Shown: one piece after another, positions 41,488 to 49,755 of the stretch
Layout: every line of letters starts with the position of its first letter
Numbering within the stretch: the stretch's first letter is position 1
Assembly: GCA_024226515.1 (NCBI GenBank)
Contig: JAAELQ010000292.1
Span: forward strand, 1-64,000
DNA length: 64,000 nt
Source of the DNA: a bacterium
GTDB lineage: Bacteria; Acidobacteriota; Polarisedimenticolia; Polarisedimenticolales; Polarisedimenticolaceae
Reading direction: 5' to 3'
The notes under the pieces: generated by a model
The model's input: only the letters and a program-made list of their open reading frames with translations
What the model was told of the DNA's origin: nothing
The model's database searches: none
Program-made: the position numbers and the translations under genes

Positions 41488-44463
41488 ATGTTGAACGAAG
41501 GTCTCCGGACCGGATGGAGCCATATTCTACGCAGCCTGGCGCTGTTGACGGTCGTGCTGATCCTTTGCAGTGGATCCGCGGCGGCCCAGGTGGGCGTCCC
41601 CTGCGATCAGGGTCAGTTCCCGATCTGCGACGGTGATTGCGGGCCCGACGAGACCTGCGCACCCGACGCTGCCAGCGGCTCGTGTCGTTGTGAAGGGATC
41701 GGCGAGGCCTGCTCGCAGTGCGGCCCCGGAGCGCATTTCGTCGACGCCTGCGGCCCGTTCCCACCGGTGGGAACCGACCTGGTCGCCGACAACGGAGCCG
41801 TGGTCGGCGTCGACCTCGACAACGACTGCGTGCGCGACATCAATCTGGTCCTCGGCCCCTGCCCGGCCCCCGATCACCTGTTGCACGTCGAGAAGAGCCT
41901 CGGCCCGATCGACGACTCGGTGAGCTTCCCCGGCACCAGCCCGCTCGACGGGCACCCGACGGGTCCGGGACTGGACGTGATCGACACCGAGATCATCTCG
42001 CTCTGCCTCACCGACGGCATCGTGACCATGGTGATCGGTGCCGGCGGACCGTCGGCGTTGCCGCTCCAGCAATCGCTGGGCGCCGTCGCCGAGGATCTGG
42101 CGACTCCCGATCCGTCGGTCGCCGATAGCTTCTTCGACACCTTCTTCGAGATCTCCGGCGTCGCCGGAGGTCCGCTGTACAACCAGACGACATTGAGGAT
42201 CGGGGCGCTGATCGACTGTCTGCCGCCCTCGGCGAGCTATCACCATCCGACCGGCCTGTGCCTGCCGCTGACCAGTGAGGGCGTCTGCGCCGGAGGGCCG
42301 AACGACGGCAGCCCGTGCATCAACGACCTGAATTGTCCCGGCGGCTCCTGCTCCGGCGCGACGGTCGTCGCGAATCTCGTCTCGGCGAACCACTCCGTCA
42401 ATCAACCCGTCTGTAGCGCGAGCGACGCCCCCGAGTGTCTGGGCGATTGCCCTCCGGGCCAGGTCTGCCTGATCGACGCGGTGGGCGCTGCGTGCACCTG
42501 CGTGCCCCTGCTCTGCGAGCAGGGCCCGTTCCCCGAATGCAACGGCGACTGCCCGGCGAACTCCGTGTGTGAACCGATGACGACGAGCGCCGTCGTCCTG
42601 CCCACGCCCGACCTTCCGCCCGAGCCGAACCCGCCGGAGTGCGACCGCATCGTCAGCATGTACGAGGGGCAGGACGTCCACGCCCTGTTCCCCGGCGGGA
42701 TCGACTTCAGCGATCCGCAACACAAGTGCTTCCAGAACGTCCAGGTTCAAGATGACGGCAACGGCAACGAGATCGAGACCTTCGACTCGACCGTGGAGGG
42801 AGAGGTCGACCTGGGCGGCGGGCCGCAGCCCGTGACGCTGTCCGGGCCGGTGACGATCGTGACCTACGGCAAGACCGGCAACACGACCGGCACCTTCCAG
42901 ACCGAGATCCTGTCGATGTCCCTCACGGGAGACGCGGGAGGCATTCCGATCGAGATCCGCGAGAGCCCGAGCCTGCCCTCGCCGGGGCAGACGACGATCA
43001 CCGACCTCGGCGGCGGGCAGTGGCAGATCGACAGCTTCTTCGATGTTTTCACCGAGCTGTCGGTCGCCGGCGGACCGTTCGAGCCCCAGGTCAACGAGCC
43101 CGGGCGCATGAACCTCGTCCCGGTCGATCCCGGAGCGTGCGAGTGCATATCGACTCAGGTGCCGTGCGACCTGAGCGACCCGGCCGTCTGCGACGGCGAT
43201 TGCCCGATCGCGGGCGACATCTGCACCCTCGATTCGCTGGGTGGCCCGTGCTTCTGCGCGCCGCCTCCGGTGCCGTGCGAGGACACCTTCCCGGTCTGTG
43301 ACGGGGACTGTCCGGCCAACACGCACTGCGAGACCGGGAACTCCGGGGTCGTCGTGCTGCCGGATCCGAGCCTGCCGCCGGAATCCGAGCCTGCGGATCC
43401 CGAGTGCGTGCAGATCGTCAGCCAGTACGAGGGGCAGGACCTGCACGCCAGGTTCCCCGGCGGCGTCGACTTCAGCGATCCGGCCCACAAGTGCTTCAGG
43501 AACGTGAACCGCACCGACGACGGCAGCGGCAACGAGCTCGAGACCTTCGACTCGACCGTCGACGGAGAGGTCGACCTGGGCGGCGGCCCCGTGCCGGTGA
43601 CCCTCTCGGGGCCGGTGACGATCGTGACCTACGGCAAGACCGGCAACACAACCGGTACGTTCCAGACCGAGATCCTGTCGATGTCCCTCTCGGGTCTCGC
43701 GGGAGGCATCCCGGTCGAGATCCGCGAGAGCCCGAGCCTGGTCTCGCCGGGTCAGACGACGATCACCGATCTCGGCGGCGGCCTGTGGCAGATCGACAGC
43801 TTCTTCGACGTCTTCACCGAGCTGTCGATCAACGGCGGTCCGTTCCAACCCCAGACCAACGGCGCGGGGCGCATGACGCTGGTCCCGGTCAACCCGGACA
43901 TCTGCGAGTGCGTGCCTGACTTCGTGCCCTGCGATCAGACCGATCCGGCGGTGTGCGACGGCGACTGTACGGTCGCGGGTGACTACTGCACGCCCGATCC
44001 GGCCGGAGGCCCGTGCTTCTGTGCGCCGCTCGAGCCGCCGCTCTGCGAGGACACGCTGACTCCCGAGTGCGACGGTTCCTGTCCGCCGAACGAGCGCTGC
44101 GTCTCCCTGACCGACAACTGCGAGTGCAGGCCCTGCCCCACCGTCGCTCCCGGAATGGTCGGCGGAGTGGAGTGGCCTTCCAAGGGCCGCATGCGATGGC
44201 TGGGACTGCCCTGCGCGGTGTCCTACAACGTGTACAAGCTCACTGCACCGAGGCTCACGGATTCCGACGGCGACGGTCTGGCCGACGCGTACGGCTCGTG
44301 TTACCGGCCCGGATTGGCTGCCGCGGAGCTGCTCGAGCCCGGCAACCCGCCGTCCGGAGAGGTCAGCCACTACCTGGTGACCGGCAAGAGCTCCAGCGGC
44401 GAGGGTTCGATGGGGCGCAACGGTGCCGGGGCGGAGAGGCCCAACACCGCGCCGTGCCCGTGA
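41488..44463 (+). CDS. Large Cys-rich secreted protein with internal duplication
   Basis: This 991-residue exported protein starts at the ATG at 41488, preceded by AGAGGT; the signal peptide ends SGSAAAQ. It has repeated small knots of the form CDGDCP...C, about 35-60 residues each. Two long beta-sandwich modules of about 255 residues carry EGQDVHALFPGGIDFSDP, GPVTIVTYGKTGNTTGTFQ, GGGQWQIDSFFDVFTEL and RMNLVPVDP. A third, diverged version lies nearer the N-terminus. The C-terminal tail (SYNVYKLTAP, YGSCYRPGL, HYLVTGKSS, GAERPNTAPCP) is almost the same module as in the subtilase at 31200. No catalytic motif is seen. Likely an extracellular structural or binding protein. Confidence 0.8.
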   Translation: MLNEGLRTGWSHILRSLALLTVVLILCSGSAAAQVGVPCDQGQFPICDGDCGPDETCAPDAASGSCRCEGIGEACSQCGPGAHFVDACGPFPPVGTDLVADNGAVVGVDLDNDCVRDINLVLGPCPAPDHLLHVEKSLGPIDDSVSFPGTSPLDGHPTGPGLDVIDTEIISLCLTDGIVTMVIGAGGPSALPLQQSLGAVAEDLATPDPSVADSFFDTFFEISGVAGGPLYNQTTLRIGALIDCLPPSASYHHPTGLCLPLTSEGVCAGGPNDGSPCINDLNCPGGSCSGATVVANLVSANHSVNQPVCSASDAPECLGDCPPGQVCLIDAVGAACTCVPLLCEQGPFPECNGDCPANSVCEPMTTSAVVLPTPDLPPEPNPPECDRIVSMYEGQDVHALFPGGIDFSDPQHKCFQNVQVQDDGNGNEIETFDSTVEGEVDLGGGPQPVTLSGPVTIVTYGKTGNTTGTFQTEILSMSLTGDAGGIPIEIRESPSLPSPGQTTITDLGGGQWQIDSFFDVFTELSVAGGPFEPQVNEPGRMNLVPVDPGACECISTQVPCDLSDPAVCDGDCPIAGDICTLDSLGGPCFCAPPPVPCEDTFPVCDGDCPANTHCETGNSGVVVLPDPSLPPESEPADPECVQIVSQYEGQDLHARFPGGVDFSDPAHKCFRNVNRTDDGSGNELETFDSTVDGEVDLGGGPVPVTLSGPVTIVTYGKTGNTTGTFQTEILSMSLSGLAGGIPVEIRESPSLVSPGQTTITDLGGGLWQIDSFFDVFTELSINGGPFQPQTNGAGRMTLVPVNPDICECVPDFVPCDQTDPAVCDGDCTVAGDYCTPDPAGGPCFCAPLEPPLCEDTLTPECDGSCPPNERCVSLTDNCECRPCPTVAPGMVGGVEWPSKGRMRWLGLPCAVSYNVYKLTAPRLTDSDGDGLADAYGSCYRPGLAAAELLEPGNPPSGEVSHYLVTGKSSSGEGSMGRNGAGAERPNTAPCP
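42514..44040 (+). repeat. Tandem duplication of about 762 bp inside the coding region
   Basis: Two in-frame units, starting at about 42514 and 43276, are nearly identical at DNA level over long stretches (for example GTGACGATCGTGACCTACGG in both). The order of Cys knot and beta-sandwich is the same. The low third-position divergence implies a recent duplication or gene conversion, unlike the old FG-GAP array at 790-2930. Confidence 0.85.
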
Positions 44464-44494
44464 GCGAGGAGCCAGGGAGGTTCGGAGGCTAGAA

Positions 44495-44557
44495 GGGGTC
44501 AGGCCTTCGTTCGCCGCTCGGTCGTCATGACCGAGCGGCGGACAAGAGCCTGACCCC
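44495..44557. repeat. REP-like nested palindrome, copy C
   Basis: Outer arms GGGGTCAGGC (44495-44504) and GCCTGACCCC (44548-44557) enclose a perfect 12-bp stem, CGCCGCTCGGTC (44512-44523) and its complement (44529-44540), with loop GTCAT. It fills the gap between two convergent genes (stops at 44463 and 44561) and should form a strong cruciform or terminator. Confidence 0.75.
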
Positions 44558-44560
44558 GAT

Positions 44561-44956
44561 TCACCACAGCGTTTCGACGTAAGCGTACTTCCGCAGCCGG
44601 TCGTCCTTGGTGATCAGCTTCGCGCCTAGCGTGAGCGCGGTCGCCACGATGATGCGATCCGCCGGGTCGGCATGGAGTCCGTCGGGGAGGCGCGTGGAGC
44701 GGAGCGCGATGCGGTTGTCGACCGGGACGAAGCCGAGGAATGGAAGCGCCTCGGATCGGGCAACCCAGTCCTCGGTGTCCATTGTCAGCTCGAGGCGTTT
44801 TCGTTCGACGAGTTGAGCGACCTCCCAGACGGAGATGGACGAGACCCGGATCGTCCCCTGCGCGCGATGGTCGGCCAGAGAATCCTGAACCTTCTTCGGA
44901 AGCCGTTGCGTGCCGGAGACCCACCAGACCCAGACATGCGTGTCGAGGACGATCAA
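44561..44956 (-). CDS. vapC: PIN-domain toxin (VapC-like ribonuclease)
   Basis: This 131-residue PIN domain has the acidic residues expected of the family: Asp5 in LDTHVW, the Glu of SISVWEVAQL, and the Asp pairs in HADPADRIIVATA and ITKDDRLRKY. VapC-type toxins cleave tRNA or rRNA at specific sites. The gene starts inside the antitoxin stop (4-nt ATGA overlap), the classical toxin-antitoxin arrangement. It converges on the Cys-rich secreted-protein gene, with a REP-like palindrome between. Confidence 0.9.
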   Translation of the reverse strand: MIVLDTHVWVWWVSGTQRLPKKVQDSLADHRAQGTIRVSSISVWEVAQLVERKRLELTMDTEDWVARSEALPFLGFVPVDNRIALRSTRLPDGLHADPADRIIVATALTLGAKLITKDDRLRKYAYVETLW

Positions 44957-45183
44957 CCCACGGATTCCCAGTCGGCTCCGACCGGCTCCGTGGGGGCGTC
45001 GTAGCGTACGACGCTCTCCCGCAACTCGAGGAACGCCGCATCGGGGTCTTCGCGATAGGGCACGATCTTCAGCACCGGCTTGCCGTGATCGGTCACGATC
45101 AGCGGCTTCCCCGTTCGCTGCACGGTCCGAAAGTACTCGAGCGCCCGGGCCTTGAACTTGGATTTGGAAACGCTAGATTCCAT
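44953..45183 (-). CDS. Phd/YefM-type antitoxin
   Basis: This 76-residue antitoxin has the N-terminal Phd/YefM DNA-binding region (KFKARALEYFRTVQRTGKPLIVTDHGKPVLKIVPY). The acidic C-terminus (AFLELRESVVRYDAPTEP) should wrap the PIN toxin encoded by the overlapping downstream gene. The ATG at 45183 follows a TTG and is the natural start. The promoter region upstream holds an inverted repeat over the -10 box, as expected of an autoregulated pair. Confidence 0.88.
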   Translation of the reverse strand: MESSVSKSKFKARALEYFRTVQRTGKPLIVTDHGKPVLKIVPYREDPDAAFLELRESVVRYDAPTEPVGADWESVG

Positions 45184-45189
45184 CAAATA

Positions 45190-45230
45190 ACCCTGGTCAT
45201 TATACTAGGGTCATATCAATCGACTGTCAA
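45190..45230 (-). promoter_or_regulatory. Toxin-antitoxin promoter and operator
   Basis: On the minus strand, consensus TTGACA (45230-45225) and TATAAT (45204-45199) are separated by 20 nt, longer than optimal. ACCCT (45190-45194) and AGGGT (45207-45211) form an inverted repeat straddling the -10 box, and ATGACC occurs twice as a direct repeat. This fits repression by the antitoxin or toxin-antitoxin complex. Confidence 0.6.
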
Positions 45231-45258
45231 CCGCCACCCCGAGAGTGCCGACGCCGGT

Positions 45259-46977
45259 CTATTGCTGCGCCTCGCGGTACCGCTCGAGGACCCAGGCGGG
45301 CGGGTCGGGCTCGTCGCGGCGCCGGTCTTCCAGCTCCAGCCCCACCCTCCAGCGATGCAGCCAGGAGATTCCGTACTTGCCGGGGTAGGCGTCGAGCGTG
45401 TCGTACGCCGGGTCGCGGACGACCCTGTCCAACGTCTCGAAGCGGTAGCCGCGCTCGGCCAGGCGACTCAGCATCGCGCCGAGATAGTCGCCGTTGATCG
45501 CGTTGGCGTGAATGAGAAGCACTTGCGGGATCTCGCGTCCGAACGTCTCGCGAGAAAGCTCCTCGGCAAACGAGAACGCAACGTCGAGCTGCGCCAGGTA
45601 CGCTTCACCGATCTCGAGCATCGCCTCGCGATCCCCGCTCTTCCGGGCCCGGGCGTACAGGGCGTTGAAGATGTAGTCCGAGTGCTCGACCGTGAACGGC
45701 GCCAGCCTGAGATCGCGAGACGTCAGGAACGCCTCGAGTCGCTTCCGTTTCTCCGGCGTCGGCCCGGTGTGATTGAACGGAGCGCGAAAGAAGCGGACCT
45801 GCCGCCCCGAGTCGCTCTGCACCCAGTCCGGGAAGAGCTGCCCCAGCATCACGTCGGACAGGTAGTCGTCGGACTCCGTTCGATTGAACGACGGGTGCGA
45901 GAAGCTGTGGTTCTCGAGCTCGTGTCCGGCCTCGTGCCAATCGCGCAACAGACCCACCCTGGCGTCGATCTGCCCCTCGATCAGGACGTTCGATCCGGTG
46001 ACGAACGCCGACGCGATCGCGTCGTGCTCATCCAGCGCGTCGAGCATGCGCGCCGTCGCGGCCGCCACGTCGTCGATGCCGGCCGACCCGCCGGCGAAGG
46101 GTAAGTCATCCAGCGTGACCGCCACGACCCTGTCGTCGATCAACCCCAGCGCGCCGAGCGCCTGCAGCGACAACTCGTAGCGTCGCGTCTTCAGCTCGTC
46201 GTAGCTGGCGGTCTCGAGGAACGTGGCGAACGTCACCAGCCGCTCGTCGCAGCGGGCCCAGCCGACGAACCAGCCCTTCCACCGCGGCAGGTGATCCTCG
46301 GGGCGCGGCCGCCCCGCCCCGGTCTTGCCGTAGATCCGACACCCGCCGATCGTCTCGCGGAACGCGATCCGCTCCAGTACGTCCAACGCGCTCGTCGAGA
46401 ACCCGTAGCCGTCGGTCAGCAGCGACGAGATCCGGTCAACCTGTTCGTAGGGAGAGATCTTCAACGACCCGCGGATCCAGAAGCCGTCGATGCCGGACGA
46501 CATGTCCCGGTCGCCGTAGTCGACGCGCGCCAGGTAGTCGCGCATGCGCGAGGCGCCGATCCGTTGCGCCACCTCGCGGTAGTACCAGAGCACCGAGCCC
46601 CGAAACGCGCTCTCGAGCGTCTGGTCGCGCGCGAGGTCCGCGCTACGCATGGCCTCGACCGGGTACTTCTCGCGATCCCAGGCGACTGCGCTCTGCGGGC
46701 CGCTCACGACGCCGGCATCCAACGCGAACAGCGTGTTCCAGATCTTGAACGTCGAGTACGGCGGAGAGCGGCGCTCCGCCCGCTCGGCATCCGAAACGTG
46801 GGTCTCTCCCGTGGACAGGTCCCGCACCACGACCGTTCCCGAAATGTCCTCGTGGAGCCGCTTCAACCGTTCCGACGTCCGCGGTTCGGCCGACGCCTGC
46901 GCGCAGGCGAGCAGCGCGGCGGCCACGAGCCATGCGCCGAGCCTCGTCGGCCTTTCGATCTGCGAACTGTTCTTCAC
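45259..46977 (-). CDS. Secreted class D beta-lactamase fused to a NodB polysaccharide deacetylase
   Basis: This 572-residue exported protein starts at GTG 46977, preceded 5 nt upstream by AGGAG; the signal peptide ends AQASAEP. Residues about 40-275 are an OXA-type domain with all core motifs: Ser75-Thr-Phe-Lys78, Ser128-Val, Tyr154-Gly-Asp (YGN is usual), Trp in FWIRGSLKISP, Lys218-Thr-Gly and the family signature GWFVGW. From about 282 comes a NodB-fold deacetylase: TLDD (Asp290, Asp291), HSFSH (His357, His361), RAPF, and a distal IHANA. Catalytic and zinc residues are therefore complete in both halves. The pair could bind peptidoglycan or beta-lactam and deacetylate its glycan. It is divergent from an SGNH gene. 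Confidence 0.88.
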   Translation of the reverse strand: MKNSSQIERPTRLGAWLVAAALLACAQASAEPRTSERLKRLHEDISGTVVVRDLSTGETHVSDAERAERRSPPYSTFKIWNTLFALDAGVVSGPQSAVAWDREKYPVEAMRSADLARDQTLESAFRGSVLWYYREVAQRIGASRMRDYLARVDYGDRDMSSGIDGFWIRGSLKISPYEQVDRISSLLTDGYGFSTSALDVLERIAFRETIGGCRIYGKTGAGRPRPEDHLPRWKGWFVGWARCDERLVTFATFLETASYDELKTRRYELSLQALGALGLIDDRVVAVTLDDLPFAGGSAGIDDVAAATARMLDALDEHDAIASAFVTGSNVLIEGQIDARVGLLRDWHEAGHELENHSFSHPSFNRTESDDYLSDVMLGQLFPDWVQSDSGRQVRFFRAPFNHTGPTPEKRKRLEAFLTSRDLRLAPFTVEHSDYIFNALYARARKSGDREAMLEIGEAYLAQLDVAFSFAEELSRETFGREIPQVLLIHANAINGDYLGAMLSRLAERGYRFETLDRVVRDPAYDTLDAYPGKYGISWLHRWRVGLELEDRRRDEPDPPAWVLERYREAQQ

Positions 46978-47049
46978 CGGAACTCCTGTAAGATCCACAC
47001 GGCCCGTCATTCGCGCCGCCAGTGTGACGCAATCGGTGAATCGCCCGCA

Positions 47050-48198
47050 ATGAAAAACCTCGCCCGCATCGGCCTGTTTCTCGGAACGCTCGCGACAGGA
47101 CTCGTTCTCGTCGAGGTCGTCGTCCGCGTGTTCGACGTGGGACCGCAGATCCTCGCCGTGCCGCGCTATGGCCTGCGGCTCACCGAGAACGAGAAGCTGG
47201 GCTACGAGATCGTGCCGGGCTCACCCGACGGATCTTCGGTTCACAACCGGCACGGCATGCGGGGCCCCGACGTCTCCGACGCACCGGCAGGCGGCACGCT
47301 GCGCATCGCGGTCGTCGGCGACTCGATCGCCTACGGCAGCGGCGTGGGCCCGGCGGAGACGTTCTCGGCCCGCCTGGAGGCATTGCTGACGCGGGTCTAC
47401 GCCGCCGATCCGCGCTACGAGGTGCTCAACTTCGGCGTCACGGGCTACAACATGGGCCAGGTGACCGAGGCGATCGAGGCCCGGGTGCTGGCGTTCCGCC
47501 CGGACGTCATTCTCTACGCCTACTGCCTCAACGACGCACAGGCCTACAGTCAGGAGATCGACCTGCTGCTGCGCGCGATCCCGGACGCCCAGCGCGAGTA
47601 CCTCGCCGAGAGTCGCGGGGGCAGCCTGCTCAATGGCGCGTCACGCTCGATGTTGCAGCGCTCGCGCGCGTTCCTGCTGGCGCGCTACCTCGTGCGCTCG
47701 CGTTCGAGCACGAACGCGACACCGGAACGGCTCGCGCTGGAGGACGACCCCCAGTTCGCAACCGACGACGCGGCGGCCTACTACCGTGAGCTGCACGACG
47801 GGGTCGAGCAACGCCGACGCTTCGGCCGCCATGCCGACCGGATCGCCGCGCTGTCGACCCGACACGAGATTCCGATCGCCGTGGCGATCTTCCCCCTGCT
47901 CGAGAATCTCGAGACCTATCCGCTGACGGCATTACATCGATCGCTTACGACGGAGTTCGAGGATCGCGGGCTCGCCACGCTCGACCTGCTCGACCCGTAT
48001 CGCGACATCGTCGCGAAATCGATCGAGCTGCGCGAACTGCAGGCCCAGCAGCCGTTCGGACCCGACATCCTGCACCCCTCGGCCACGGGGCACGAGTTGG
48101 CGGCCGTCGCGATCTGGCGCTTCCTGATGGACCACGGATGGGTCCGGCGACCGACCGACGAAGAACGGTTACGCCTGATGACGGATCAGCGCCGGTAG
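47050..48198 (+). CDS. SGNH/GDSL hydrolase-like membrane-anchored protein
   Basis: This 382-residue protein has an N-terminal hydrophobic anchor (IGLFLGTLATGLVLVEVVVRV). The SGNH fold follows: VVGDSIAYGSGVG (block I Ser), GVTGYNMGQ (block II Gly), YCLNDAQ (block III Asn) and DILHPSATGHELAA (Asp and His). It probably hydrolyses or transfers acyl esters on an extracytoplasmic glycan or lipid. No good Shine-Dalgarno is visible. It is divergent from the beta-lactamase-deacetylase gene, and both may act on cell-wall glycans. Its end overlaps the convergent HEAT-repeat gene by 13 nt. Confidence 0.8.
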   Translation: MKNLARIGLFLGTLATGLVLVEVVVRVFDVGPQILAVPRYGLRLTENEKLGYEIVPGSPDGSSVHNRHGMRGPDVSDAPAGGTLRIAVVGDSIAYGSGVGPAETFSARLEALLTRVYAADPRYEVLNFGVTGYNMGQVTEAIEARVLAFRPDVILYAYCLNDAQAYSQEIDLLLRAIPDAQREYLAESRGGSLLNGASRSMLQRSRAFLLARYLVRSRSSTNATPERLALEDDPQFATDDAAAYYRELHDGVEQRRRFGRHADRIAALSTRHEIPIAVAIFPLLENLETYPLTALHRSLTTEFEDRGLATLDLLDPYRDIVAKSIELRELQAQQPFGPDILHPSATGHELAAVAIWRFLMDHGWVRRPTDEERLRLMTDQRR

Positions 48199-49436
48199 TC
48201 GAACGTGCGCCACTGGGAAACCGGACCCGCTTTCCCGTAGCCATCGACGGCCCACACCCGCCAGCGACCGCTCTGCGCGCCCACGAACTCGAACCCGTGC
48301 GTCGTCTGCGTCAGCCCGGTCGTGTAACGCCAGGTCGTGCCGCGATCCGCGCACCATTCGCCCCGCGCGCAGCAATTGAAACAGTCGACCTCGACGTTGT
48401 AGCTCTTCGCGGATTCGACGGCTTGCCAGTCCAGCCGCGTCATCCGTGGGACGTGGCTGAACTCGGAATCGGGTTCGGGCACAAGTAGCTGTGGGGCTTC
48501 CAGCGCCGCCTCGCCCTCCTCGTGCGGCAGGAGGTCGAGCGCCTCCGGAGCCTCGGGGCGCGTCCAGAACCACTCCTCCCACGCCGCGACCTCCTGCGGC
48601 AGCCGGACTCCGGCGATGTGAGCCAGCGCCTGGAACACCCACCCGCGAGTCTGCGCGTCGAGGCTCTCGTCCTGCGCCAGCTCCAGCAGACCCGGAAACG
48701 CCTTCAACCGTTGTTGACGGGTGAGCAGGCCGGAAGAGGACAGCGAACACGCCGCGCGCTCACGCACCGTCGGAGACTCGTCGGTCCGCAGCACTTCGAG
48801 CAACGGAGGGATCGTGCGGTCGATCCCGATGGCGCCGAGACCCTCGGTCGCCCAGTGACGCACCTGTTCCTCGGGGTGGTGCAGGAACGTCAGTAGAAAC
48901 TCGAAGCTCTCGTCGCGCGTGACGCCACGGCCGGCGAGCAGCCCCAATTTCCACAGCGACGTGGCGCGAGTCTCGGCCTCACGCCGTGCCAGGTCCATCA
49001 ACGCTCTCGCGTGCTGCGCTGTCTTGGGGACGTTGTACGCCGCGAGGTAGATCTCCGCGGCGACGGCTCGCATGCGAAGGTCGTTCGCGTTCAGCGCGGT
49101 CACGTAGTGCGTCTCGAGTGCGCCGGCCAGCCGAACACGACCGCGCCAGCCGTCGATGCGATCTGCGATCTGCTCGCGGGCTCCCCCGTAGTTGTTGATC
49201 GCCCGCTCCAGCAGGCGCTCCGCCTGCTGCTGCGGTTCCCAGTCGTCGAGCTGCGAGAGCTCGTAGTCCGAGAGGATCGGCGGGTCGGCGGCGATCGGCT
49301 GTTCGCCGCGGATGTCGATCAACCGCGCTACGCGCTCCCAGACACGCGCGATCGCGTCGGGACGCAGGGCCGCGAAACTCGCCACGAGCAGCACGGCGAG
49401 TAGAATGACGACTCGGCGGCGCTGCGGTCCGCTCAT
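48186..49436 (-). CDS. Membrane-anchored HEAT-repeat protein with fibronectin-like end
   Basis: This 416-residue protein has one N-terminal membrane helix (VVILLAVLLVASFAAL), then alpha-helical HEAT/PBS-like repeats: LTFLHHPEEQVRHWATEGLGAIG, LLEVLRTDESPTVRERAACSLSS and LLELAQDESLDAQTRGWVFQAL. The C-terminal 90 residues are a beta-sandwich (MTRLDWQAVESAKSYNVEVDC, RWRVWAVDGYG), a relative of the tail module found on other exported proteins. HEAT repeats bind partner proteins. The ATG at 49436 starts 1 nt after the stop of the DUF2007 gene, so translation is coupled. Confidence 0.78.
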   Translation of the reverse strand: MSGPQRRRVVILLAVLLVASFAALRPDAIARVWERVARLIDIRGEQPIAADPPILSDYELSQLDDWEPQQQAERLLERAINNYGGAREQIADRIDGWRGRVRLAGALETHYVTALNANDLRMRAVAAEIYLAAYNVPKTAQHARALMDLARREAETRATSLWKLGLLAGRGVTRDESFEFLLTFLHHPEEQVRHWATEGLGAIGIDRTIPPLLEVLRTDESPTVRERAACSLSSSGLLTRQQRLKAFPGLLELAQDESLDAQTRGWVFQALAHIAGVRLPQEVAAWEEWFWTRPEAPEALDLLPHEEGEAALEAPQLLVPEPDSEFSHVPRMTRLDWQAVESAKSYNVEVDCFNCCARGEWCADRGTTWRYTTGLTQTTHGFEFVGAQSGRWRVWAVDGYGKAGPVSQWRTFDYRR

Positions 49437-49437
49437 C

Positions 49438-49707
49438 TCATTCGTCGCCGCCGTCGATCTCGGCATGATCCGGTAGCTTCATCTCGCCGGCATCCGCGCG
49501 GGACAGCAGCGTGCGGGCCTCATCCACCATCGAGTGCGGGACGCAGATCCGCACGACGCCCAGACCGTCCAGCGTCAGGCCATGCGTCATGCGCAGAGCC
49601 TCACCGCGAAATTCGCACGGGATGCCGTGGGCCGCGAGGAACGCCTTGATCTGCTGGGCCTCGATGTCGCCGTTGACCTTGCGGACGCAGTTCTCATCCT
49701 TCTTCAT
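49438..49707 (-). CDS. DUF2007-type small protein
   Basis: This 89-residue protein matches the small DUF2007 fold, annotated elsewhere as a putative prokaryotic signal transducing protein. The core is EAQQIKAFLAAHGIPCEFRGEAL, then GVVRICVPHSMVDEARTLL. It is cytosolic. A TATAAT box on the minus strand (49721-49716) ends 8 nt before the ATG, so the message may be leaderless, although GAAGG is also nearby. It is the first gene of a pair with the HEAT-repeat gene. Confidence 0.75.
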   Translation of the reverse strand: MKKDENCVRKVNGDIEAQQIKAFLAAHGIPCEFRGEALRMTHGLTLDGLGVVRICVPHSMVDEARTLLSRADAGEMKLPDHAEIDGGDE

Positions 49708-49755
49708 CGCCTTCGATTATAGGCGAGAATCGGCGGACCCGGTTACGGAGCCGGA

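Noticed and set aside
41527..44370. A 947-codon open frame on the minus strand opposite the Cys-rich secreted-protein gene
   Set aside because: It is Arg/Val/Ala-rich with no domains or signal peptide. The + strand has a signal peptide, Cys-knot repeats and a known tail module, so this is a high-GC shadow.
46291..47049. Upstream extension of the SGNH protein to position 46291
   Set aside because: The extension is antisense to the well-supported beta-lactamase domain and lacks the hydrophobic start; the ATG at 47050 opens the membrane anchor.
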